Assembly (NCBI GenBank): GCA_964490895.1 | Contig: CAZBEI010000029.1 | Coordinates: 1-5,999 of the forward strand | Source: JACRAO01 sp964490895 | GTDB lineage: Bacteria; Bdellovibrionota; UBA1018 | Length of the DNA stretch: 5,999 nt | Direction of reading: 5' to 3' | Part shown: in pieces, positions 1 through 4,879 of the stretch | How the letters are laid out: each line of letters opens with the position of its first letter | How positions within the stretch are numbered: the stretch's first letter is position 1 | The notes under the pieces: model-generated | The model's database searches: none | What the model was told of the DNA's origin: nothing | What the model saw: the letters and a program-made list of their open reading frames with translations, nothing else | Program-made: the position numbers and the translations under genes

Positions 1-1
1 T

Positions 2-631
2 TTAGATGGCCTTTTAGGCATCACAGAAGCTCTAACTGACTATCTCACGCAATATAAAAAAACAGAGAGCTTAAAAGAGCTTATTTTAAACGCCTTTGAA
101 AAAGCATACAAGGCAGACACACCGAATAAATCTCACACCGCATTCAATATACCAAGCGTCATGGAGCAAGCCTGGAGGACTGGAGTGTGGGGCATTATGA
201 CGACTTTTGTCGAGTGGTTTTACCTTTTGAGTGCGTTTTTACTAGAAGTCTCAAGAGAAGTTTTTTTAAGTGTTCTTTTATTTTTATTTCCTTTGGGCTG
301 TGGGGCCTATCCCTTATTTCCAAGAATTTTAGAAAATATTGCTCTTTATGCAGTTGAGTTATCACTTTGGTTTCCTTGTCTCATGGTGATTGAAATAACG
401 ACTGCAGAAGTCGCAAAAAAATACCTCACTAAAGAGGGAAGCCTTGGACTTTATATCGTGGCAACGGAACTCGTGGCTCTTTTTTTGATTTTAATGATCC
501 CAGCCATCACACATCGGTTTTTAGGTGGAGCACTGAGTGGGGATTTTGACTCGGGCAATAACTTGATCTTAAACGCAAAAAAATGGATTCGAAACCAAAA
601 AACCAAACCTTGGGTGATTAATGAACATTAA
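2..631 (+). CDS. Polytopic inner-membrane T4SS channel protein, VirB6/TrbL-like (3' part)
   Basis: The frame is open from base 2 with no stop, so this is the C-terminal 209 residues of a gene that begins before the window; the ATG at 161 is internal, not the start. The first ~55 visible residues are polar and helical (LTDYLTQYKK, LKELILNAFEKAYK). About four hydrophobic segments follow, at roughly fragment residues 64-83, 86-106, 113-133 and 149-168. The last ends in an IPAITHRFLGG-type stretch before a polar tail ending in WVINEH. Several membrane helices, a Pro/Gly-rich end to the last helix, and a place directly upstream of VirB9- and VirB10-like genes fit the VirB6/TrbL/TraG-N class of inner-membrane channel subunits. 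Those families diverge greatly, so the specific family is inferred from context; the membrane topology is directly visible. The gene overlaps the next one by 11 bases. Confidence 0.7.
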   Translation, partial: LDGLLGITEALTDYLTQYKKTESLKELILNAFEKAYKADTPNKSHTAFNIPSVMEQAWRTGVWGIMTTFVEWFYLLSAFLLEVSREVFLSVLLFLFPLGCGAYPLFPRILENIALYAVELSLWFPCLMVIEITTAEVAKKYLTKEGSLGLYIVATELVALFLILMIPAITHRFLGGALSGDFDSGNNLILNAKKWIRNQKTKPWVINEH

Positions 632-962
632 TCGGATTGTTTTATTTCTTATTTTCTTTTTGCCGAGTGTTGGATTTGGCGAAGATAAAAGGCTTATGCT
701 AGTGCCTGGATTTCTCACAAAAGTAAAATGCCAGGGGAGATTGCTCGTTTCAGCTATTGGAAATGAGTTTTTGGTCAAGCTTGAGGCCTTACCAAAAGAA
801 CTTGGATGTGGAGTTCTTTTAAAGCCACTAGCCTTAAGTGGAAAAACAAATCTAATTTTAGAAACGAGCAGTGGGAGTTTTCAGAGAATTATTGAGATTT
901 CAAATCAAAAACCAACAAACAAAGCCCAAACCTTAGAAATCGAGATTCGTAGTGAGCTTTAA
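621..962 (+). CDS. Short exported VirB9/TraK-like core-complex protein
   Basis: A 113-residue protein with a clear signal sequence: a hydrophobic core at residues 6-17 and a plausible cleavage after VGFG (residue 20). The mature part looks all-beta. The stretch LLKPLALSGKTNLILETSSG (residues 66-85) resembles the N-terminal domain of VirB9/CagX/TraK proteins, where a 'kP....TNLiv.T..g' pattern is typical. Secretin-type pilus N domains share a similar pattern and are the main alternative. Cys37 and Cys63 could form a periplasmic disulfide. The protein is much shorter than VirB9 or TraK (about 240-300 residues) and lacks room for their C-terminal domain. The ATG at 621 lies 11 bases inside the upstream gene, and only a weak GGTGAT-like ribosome site precedes it, so translation is probably coupled. 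The role proposed is periplasmic/outer-membrane ring of a T4SS, inferred from this pattern and the adjacent VirB10-like gene. Confidence 0.65.
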   Translation: MNINRIVLFLIFFLPSVGFGEDKRLMLVPGFLTKVKCQGRLLVSAIGNEFLVKLEALPKELGCGVLLKPLALSGKTNLILETSSGSFQRIIEISNQKPTNKAQTLEIEIRSEL

Positions 963-1767
963 AAATATAATGAAACCTAATTTTAAGGTAGGTTTTGGAT
1001 TTTATGGCTGTGTTTTGTTGGGATTTCTAATTTACTTTGACTTAAAGAGTGCTTTGTCTAGCGAGTTTGAGAATGGATTAAATAGACTAAAGCAGCAGCA
1101 AAAGACATTGTCTGACAAACTCAAAAAATTCGGAATTGAACCAGGTCAGAAAAAAAGCCGAGATCAAAGTGATGACTCAGACTTAAAAGACAAGCCCCAG
1201 CTTTTTAAGGTGCACTCTGATTTTAAAACTCAGACTATTTTCCCAGGAAAGCTTTTATTTGGAAAAACTTATACACGCTTAATTGTAGGATCAGAGGGAT
1301 CTCCACTCCTTATTATTTTAGACGAAGATCAGGGGGCGTTTTCAGGTCTTAAAATCTTAGGATCTGGGAGAGCCTCTGCGACGCAAGGCAGATTAATTTT
1401 AGAGTTTAATCGACTTATTTTAAATACAGGCAAAACAATCCCAGTTTCTGCAACTGCTTTAGATGCATCGGGGGGTTATGGACTAAGTGCGCAAGTGTTT
1501 AGCGGCAAAGCACTTGCTTTGGCAGGTTCTATGGCCTCAGGGTTTATCTCAGGTATGGCGCTTGGTAGCCAAACACAAAACGCAAACGCGTTTGGATTTA
1601 ATCAGGTCGAGCACAACTCAAGAAACGCTATTTTGCAAGGTCTTGCAAGCTCTGCCTCAGATCAATCAAAAAGACTGATCGAAGAAGCCACACAAGAAAA
1701 ACCAATCTTAGTTGTAGAAGAAGGAACCGAGCTTGGTGTTTTATTTCAAGAGGAGCTAAGGCTGTGA
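952..1767 (+). CDS. VirB10/TraB/TrbI-like T4SS envelope-spanning protein
   Basis: A 271-residue protein with the VirB10 layout. A short cytoplasmic N terminus leads to one membrane helix (residues 13-29), then a probable coiled coil (36-60, with LNRLKQQQKTLSDKL), a charged Ser/Asp/Lys linker (61-85) and a beta-barrel domain. The C-terminal domain carries recognisable family signatures: FPGKLLFGKTYTRLIVG, the GKTIPVSATALD stretch (160-171), a Gly/Ala/Met-rich segment (185-206) where VirB10 has its outer-membrane 'antenna' helices, and a final VVEEGTELGVLF strand (254-265). It should connect inner and outer membranes and gate the channel. It is shorter than VirB10 (~377) or F TraB (~475). The start used is GTG at 952, overlapping the upstream gene by 11 bases as in the previous pair. 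ATG at 970, 8 bases past the upstream stop, is an alternative that removes six residues. Neither has a strong ribosome site. Confidence 0.85.
   Translation: MSFKNIMKPNFKVGFGFYGCVLLGFLIYFDLKSALSSEFENGLNRLKQQQKTLSDKLKKFGIEPGQKKSRDQSDDSDLKDKPQLFKVHSDFKTQTIFPGKLLFGKTYTRLIVGSEGSPLLIILDEDQGAFSGLKILGSGRASATQGRLILEFNRLILNTGKTIPVSATALDASGGYGLSAQVFSGKALALAGSMASGFISGMALGSQTQNANAFGFNQVEHNSRNAILQGLASSASDQSKRLIEEATQEKPILVVEEGTELGVLFQEELRL
1749..1755 (+). promoter_or_regulatory. Ribosome binding site for the glycine-zipper lipoprotein gene
   Basis: AGAGGAG lies 8 bases before a GTG at 1764, inside the 3' end of the VirB10-like gene. The GTG overlaps the upstream TGA as GTGA. The good site and spacing support choosing GTG 1764 as the start. 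Confidence 0.7.
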
Positions 1768-2348
1768 AGGCACCAAAACAAATAAAGCATTCACTTCTTT
1801 CCTATTTTTTTGTGTTTGTGTTTATATGCACGGGCTGCGCGACGATGTCACAAAGGACAAGGTTTTTAATCGGTGCTGGAGTGGGTGGTAGTGTTGGCGC
1901 GATGGGTGGGATCTCTCTTTCTCCAAATAAAGAAAGTAAGGGACTAAATGCACTTATTTTTGGAATAGGTGGAGCACTTCTGGGGGGCACCGTGTCGCTT
2001 CTCATGGACCCAAAAACAGACGTGGGCGAGTCTTCTTCGTCATTAAAAGAAAAAGAGAAAGAAAAAGAACTTGGCGCGCCACATACCACTGATACTTCTG
2101 GCACTTTAGGCAGCTTGATTCAAACAGGTGGAGAACTTCCACCATATTTAAAAGAAAGATTTAAACCAGCTCTCATCGAAGAGTTCATGGAAAGAGATAC
2201 TTTAGGCGAAGACGGATCTCTCCATGAGCCACACAAGGTTTATCGGATCAAAAGACAAGCTGAGCTTTTTCCAGGCTCTATAAAGCCACAGCCAGACAAA
2301 AAACCAGCCTTAAAAACACAATTAAAAAAGAGAGAAAAGGCAAAATGA
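1764..2348 (+). CDS. Glycine-zipper probable lipoprotein in the VirB7/TraV position
   Basis: A 194-residue protein that starts at GTG, overlapping the upstream stop by 4 bases (GTGA), with a strong ribosome site. The N terminus is a lipoprotein-type signal: a basic region, a hydrophobic run at 11-22, and ICTGC with Cys25 as the likely lipidated residue. The lipobox is imperfect, with Cys rather than Leu at -3. Two Gly/Ala-rich hydrophobic segments follow (about 36-51, GAGVGGSVGAMGG, and 63-80, FGIGGALLGGTVSLL), typical of glycine-zipper membrane insertion. The rest is polar and Lys/Glu-rich, including an EKEKEKE tract near residues 95-102 and a very basic C terminus. I do not recognise a family. 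Its place directly after VirB9- and VirB10-like genes matches the outer-membrane lipoprotein of T4SS core complexes (VirB7, TraV), but this is inferred from order and export signal, not similarity. Confidence 0.7.
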   Translation: MKAPKQIKHSLLSYFFVFVFICTGCATMSQRTRFLIGAGVGGSVGAMGGISLSPNKESKGLNALIFGIGGALLGGTVSLLMDPKTDVGESSSSLKEKEKEKELGAPHTTDTSGTLGSLIQTGGELPPYLKERFKPALIEEFMERDTLGEDGSLHEPHKVYRIKRQAELFPGSIKPQPDKKPALKTQLKKREKAK

Positions 2349-2569
2349 ATAAGACATTAAAAGGGCCGAGTAAGCAGCCGACAATGTGGCATCCCAATGT
2401 CAGCCGTTCAGTCTGCCCCCTACATTCAAAATTTATCAATAAATTCAAGAGAGTTTCCACACCTAGTTTTTGTTTAAATTTCCCGACCCCGCCCCCCCAA
2501 CCATGTGAGGACGGGGTCGGGAAATTTAAACAAAAACTAGGTGTAGAAAACAAACAAAATTTTGAATGA
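2345..2569 (+). pseudogene. Doubtful 74-codon frame with coupled ATGA start, possible remnant of an interrupted gene
   Basis: An ATG overlaps the lipoprotein gene's TGA as ATGA, with AAAAGG four bases upstream, exactly the arrangement used by real genes in this operon. The frame then runs straight through both arms of the 33-bp inverted repeat. Its C-terminal half is therefore a translation of the palindrome (VSTPSFCLNFPTP, then VGKFKQKLGVE), and its stop lies in the outer repeat. No domain, signal peptide or sensible composition is visible. It may be the first few codons of a former downstream gene replaced by the repeat element, or an accidental open frame. A functional small protein is unlikely but cannot be excluded. 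Confidence 0.3.
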
Positions 2570-2573
2570 GGGG
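2417..2573. repeat. Outer nested inverted repeat flanking the palindrome (MITE-like unit)
   Basis: CATTCAAAATTT at 2423-2434 is repeated in perfect inverted form as AAATTTTGAATG at 2557-2568. Allowing a one-base indel, the match continues outward into CCCCTA (2417-2422) against AGGGG (2569-2573). The arms sit asymmetrically around the inner palindrome, with 19 unpaired bases left (2435-2453) and 7 right (2550-2556). A ~157-bp unit with terminal inverted repeats and no coding content resembles a small non-autonomous element. I see no obvious target-site duplication at its edges, so the mobile-element reading stays tentative. Confidence 0.7.
2459..2544. repeat. Perfect 33-bp inverted repeat with 20-base loop
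   Basis: Arms at 2459-2491 and 2512-2544 pair without a mismatch at all 33 positions. The outer part is AT-rich (CTAGTTTTTGTTTAAATTT) and the loop-proximal part is GC-rich (CCCGACCCCG). Beyond one mismatch (2458/2545), four more pairs form (2454-2457 with 2546-2549). The loop (2492-2511) starts with seven C. There is no T-run after either arm, so it is not a standard intrinsic terminator on either strand. RNA from it would form a very stable hairpin, a likely RNase III substrate. Candidate identities are a REP/MITE-like mobile palindrome, a transfer or single-strand origin structure, or a bidirectional transcript end. Confidence 0.95.
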
Positions 2574-2643
2574 TGGTTAGATTAGGGGGGAATGGTGGGA
2601 ACGGGGATGGGATCGGGAACGGAAGCGGGGATAAAAGACGGGG
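2570..2643 (+). other. G-rich tract able to form G-quadruplexes
   Basis: The + strand carries eight G-runs of three or more in 74 bases: 2570-2573, 2585-2590, 2597-2599, 2603-2606, 2609-2611, 2615-2617, 2627-2630 and 2640-2643. Runs 2-6 are separated by loops of 6, 3, 2 and 3 bases, which meets the usual G3+N1-7 quadruplex pattern. GGGAACGG occurs twice (2597-2604, 2615-2622). The tract sits in the presumed leader of the downstream genes, so a folded structure in mRNA or single-stranded DNA could affect expression or processing. The pattern is visible; any function is inference. Confidence 0.7.
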
Positions 2644-2670
2644 ACCATGTTTCCGGCTTTCTGGAAATAA

Positions 2671-2676
2671 AAGGAG
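2671..2676 (+). promoter_or_regulatory. Ribosome binding site deciding the start of the winged-helix gene
   Basis: AAGGAG lies 7 bases before ATG 2684. The frame is open further upstream to a GTG at 2573, but that extension is a translation of the G-rich tract (mostly Gly/Asn/Arg) without a domain, so ATG 2684 is preferred. Confidence 0.85.
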
Positions 2677-2683
2677 ACTACAA

Positions 2684-3373
2684 ATGATCGAAATTCAAAC
2701 CCGAGATCGGAAAATACTAAAACTCTGCTACGAGCAGCAATTCATACTGACTGAGCAAGTAAAGAGGTACTTTGCAAACGATTCTTATAAGGAATGTCGA
2801 AGGCGAATAGACGAACTAAAACAAGCAGGCTATCTAAAAAACGAAATAACTCCGATTCTTGGGAAAACTGAAATCCTAAGGCTAACGAGAATTGGGCGGG
2901 AGCTTGCAAAAGAGGGAACTCCATTTCATGTCACGGAGCTAAAAAAACTAAGACTCGTTACACTCACCCATGACGCGGTTGTGACTGAAGCAAGGTTAAG
3001 GCTGGAAGCGATTTGGAGTCTTGCTACTTTTGTTCCAGAAAGAGCCATTAAGAAAAATCAGTTTAGGCAGATCCCAGATGGACTCTTTTTATTTCCATCA
3101 GGAAACTCAATCGCTCTTGAAATCGAAAACTCAGACAAAGGCAAAACTCGATTTATCAAAATTTTAAAGAGGTGGAGCGATGTACCTAAAGTAGTTTTTG
3201 TGCTTTTCATTGCAACGCATCCAATTCTTTTTGAATCGATAAAAAAATGGCTCCCCGAAGGCCCAAAAGATCAACCCATGGGAGTGGTGCTCTGGGAACA
3301 TTTGAAAATTGGCACCCCTCTTGTTTGGACTAAACTGGGCCAAGTTCCTCTCTTTGAAAAGAGGGAGTTTTAA
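2684..3373 (+). CDS. Winged-helix replication-relaxation family protein (mobile-element DNA-processing factor)
   Basis: A 229-residue protein. Residues ~7-77 form a winged helix-turn-helix: RDRKILKLCYEQQFILTEQV, then a recognition-helix-like segment with CRRRIDELKQAGYL (38-51), and a wing leading to TRIGRELAK. A THD motif (95-97) comes next, then IPDG (130-133) and ALEIE (144-148), followed by Lys/Arg-rich residues. This order matches the 'replication-relaxation' group (Pfam Replic_Relax type), found beside conjugation and plasmid-transfer genes. The PD...ExE...K spacing resembles a PD-(D/E)xK nuclease fold, with Asp132, Glu146/Glu148 and Lys152 or Lys154 as possible site residues; catalysis is not established. 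It is followed after 3 bases by the coupling ATPase, which suggests a role at the transfer origin or in loading DNA. It could instead be a transcriptional regulator of the cluster. Confidence 0.7.
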   Translation: MIEIQTRDRKILKLCYEQQFILTEQVKRYFANDSYKECRRRIDELKQAGYLKNEITPILGKTEILRLTRIGRELAKEGTPFHVTELKKLRLVTLTHDAVVTEARLRLEAIWSLATFVPERAIKKNQFRQIPDGLFLFPSGNSIALEIENSDKGKTRFIKILKRWSDVPKVVFVLFIATHPILFESIKKWLPEGPKDQPMGVVLWEHLKIGTPLVWTKLGQVPLFEKREF

Positions 3374-3376
3374 GTC

Positions 3377-4879
3377 ATGACTCATTTTTTGAAATACATA
3401 TTGCCAAAAGACCTGTGGGTATTTATTCCACGTGGTGGTTTTACTCCAGAGCAAAAGGTACTGGCTGTAGCTTCGCTTTTGACTATATTGGTAGCGGTTA
3501 TTTCTCAAGAAGGCGTTTTTAGGAAAACTTTTCATTTATTTCAATCCCCGTTTTTTAAAAAAAGAGGCAGTGGGATCCTAATTGCAAAAGAGTGGATTCC
3601 AGATTTCGCACGTCTAAGACACACCCATATCGTGGGTGCCACTGGCACTGGGAAAACAGTATTATGCAAAGAAATCCTTTTTTCTGACCTCGCACGCGGG
3701 AGTGGAGCCATTATCATCGACCCCAAGGGCGAGAGATATTTTTATGAGTCTGTCAGAAACTATTGCAGATCGATTGGGAGAGAAAAGGATCTTTTTTTAC
3801 TTTCTGCCACTCATCCCAAGGAAAGTGTCAGATGGAATCCTTGTAATTTAGGAAATATTTCAGAGATACAGACCAAAATATTTAATTCTTCGATTTATTC
3901 TGAGCCTCACTACGCCAAGGCGTGTGAGTTTGGACTCCTCGTGGCTATAAGGACTTTATTTGAGGACGGCAAACGGCCATTTACAATTTCCGATCTCCTG
4001 CATGAACTTAAAAAGATAAGTGAAGAAGACAAAAATGAAACTCTCAAAGGCCTGTTTTATGACTTAAGTAATCTTACTCTTGGAGAATGGGGAAGCATAT
4101 TGTGCATAAACAAGGACGAAAACGGGAAAAATAAAGAGCTTTCAATCTTAGACCTTATTAGCAAAAATCAGATTCTATTCGTAGATCTTCCGACCGAAGG
4201 CAAAAAAGTACAAAGTAGCCGTATTGGGAGGCTTCTAACTCAAGAAATTATTTTGATTTCAGGAATGAGAAAAAGAAACCCTGCGCTTCTAACCGGGAAA
4301 CCCTTTAGCGTTTTTATAGACGAGTTTGACGCATTTGCAACTGAAAGCTTTTCGACGTTTCTCAATAAAGGGCGGTCGAGTGAATTTATGATCCACCTTG
4401 CCCATCAAACTTTAAGTGACCTCAATGTCATCTCTCGAGAATTCGCCGGCCAAATCCTCGGGAACTGCAATGTGAGGTTTATATTTCGACAAGATGACCC
4501 AGATGATGCCGAAAGGTGGGCTCGGTTTATTGGTACAAGAAAAATGATAAAAAACACCTTCCGAACTAAAGACGGATCTAAAACTGGAGACGCGTCCAGT
4601 CGAGAGGTTCAGGAGTTTACAGTCTCCCCTGATCAAATCAAAAGCCTGAAAGTAGGAGAATGTGTTTTTAGCATGAAAACAGAAGGAGTCACGCGCGTGG
4701 TTCGCATCCCCTTTAAGAAAAGCCCACAAAGTAAACCCATCACAGCTCAAAAAATACAACCTGTTTTAGATCCAAGTGAGTGGGGAGCTACAGCTCAAGA
4801 GATTATGCCCATTCAAGTCAAAAATAAATGGAACACAATTCCGGTTCCAGTTGCAAAGAAAGTAGAGAAAAATTCATGA
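3377..4879 (+). CDS. VirD4/TraD-type T4SS coupling ATPase
   Basis: A 500-residue protein of the VirD4/TraD/TrwB coupling-protein family, which docks DNA-protein substrates at the T4SS and powers translocation. One hydrophobic segment (residues 26-43) anchors it in the inner membrane. The motor domain has Walker A GATGTGKT (87-94), the family-typical IIIDPKGE (112-119), and Walker B FIDEF with Asp315-Glu316. A GRSSEF...AHQTLSDL stretch corresponds to the conserved segment with the sensor Gln, and a VRFIFRQDDPDDAERWA motif follows. The C-terminal ~70 residues are basic and low-complexity, possibly substrate-binding. The length is close to TrwB (507) and shorter than VirD4 or TraD; the N-terminal membrane part is reduced to about one helix rather than two. 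ATG 3377 has GAGGGAG (3361-3367) at 9 bases. The stop overlaps the next start as ATGA. Confidence 0.93.
   Translation: MTHFLKYILPKDLWVFIPRGGFTPEQKVLAVASLLTILVAVISQEGVFRKTFHLFQSPFFKKRGSGILIAKEWIPDFARLRHTHIVGATGTGKTVLCKEILFSDLARGSGAIIIDPKGERYFYESVRNYCRSIGREKDLFLLSATHPKESVRWNPCNLGNISEIQTKIFNSSIYSEPHYAKACEFGLLVAIRTLFEDGKRPFTISDLLHELKKISEEDKNETLKGLFYDLSNLTLGEWGSILCINKDENGKNKELSILDLISKNQILFVDLPTEGKKVQSSRIGRLLTQEIILISGMRKRNPALLTGKPFSVFIDEFDAFATESFSTFLNKGRSSEFMIHLAHQTLSDLNVISREFAGQILGNCNVRFIFRQDDPDDAERWARFIGTRKMIKNTFRTKDGSKTGDASSREVQEFTVSPDQIKSLKVGECVFSMKTEGVTRVVRIPFKKSPQSKPITAQKIQPVLDPSEWGATAQEIMPIQVKNKWNTIPVPVAKKVEKNS

Larger units (their letters stand above)
2349..2683. other. 335-base gap with no convincing gene
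   Basis: This is the only long break in an otherwise tightly packed + strand cluster, separating the envelope-channel genes from the DNA-handling genes. In order it holds about 65 bases of mixed sequence with no feature I recognise, the nested inverted repeats, and then a G-rich tract ending at a good ribosome site. I see no tRNA, no standard -35/-10 pair I would defend, and no hairpin with a U-tract. A promoter for the downstream genes would be expected here, but I cannot place one. Confidence 0.6.

Noticed and set aside
1802..2104. Minus-strand frame of 100 codons with a Ser/Phe repeat
   Set aside because: The SFSFSFSF stretch is just the antisense reading of the Lys/Glu repeat in the lipoprotein gene.
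2376..2405. Possible small hairpin around GACAATG...CAATGTC
   Set aside because: Only four outer pairs form before mismatches break the stem; this is not distinguishable from chance.
2278..2553. Minus-strand frame of 91 codons across the gap
   Set aside because: It shares peptides such as TPSFCLNFPTP with the + strand frame only because both read the same palindrome. It has no ribosome site or domain and overlaps the lipoprotein gene end.
2459..2560. Intrinsic transcription terminator
   Set aside because: Neither arm is followed by a T-tract on its strand; the bases after the right arm are GTAGAAAACAAAC-like. The stem is also far longer than usual. Termination by other means is not excluded.
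2573..2683. N-terminal extension of the winged-helix protein from GTG 2573
   Set aside because: It translates the G-rich tract into Gly/Asn-rich sequence without a domain, whereas ATG 2684 has AAGGAG at ideal spacing and begins directly at the wHTH.
3164..3535. Minus-strand frame of 123 codons
   Set aside because: It lies antisense across the winged-helix and coupling-protein genes, whose conserved motifs fix the + strand frame. Its translation has no recognisable pattern.
4412..4759. Minus-strand frame of 115 codons
   Set aside because: It is a shadow of the coupling ATPase C-terminal region and has no features of its own.
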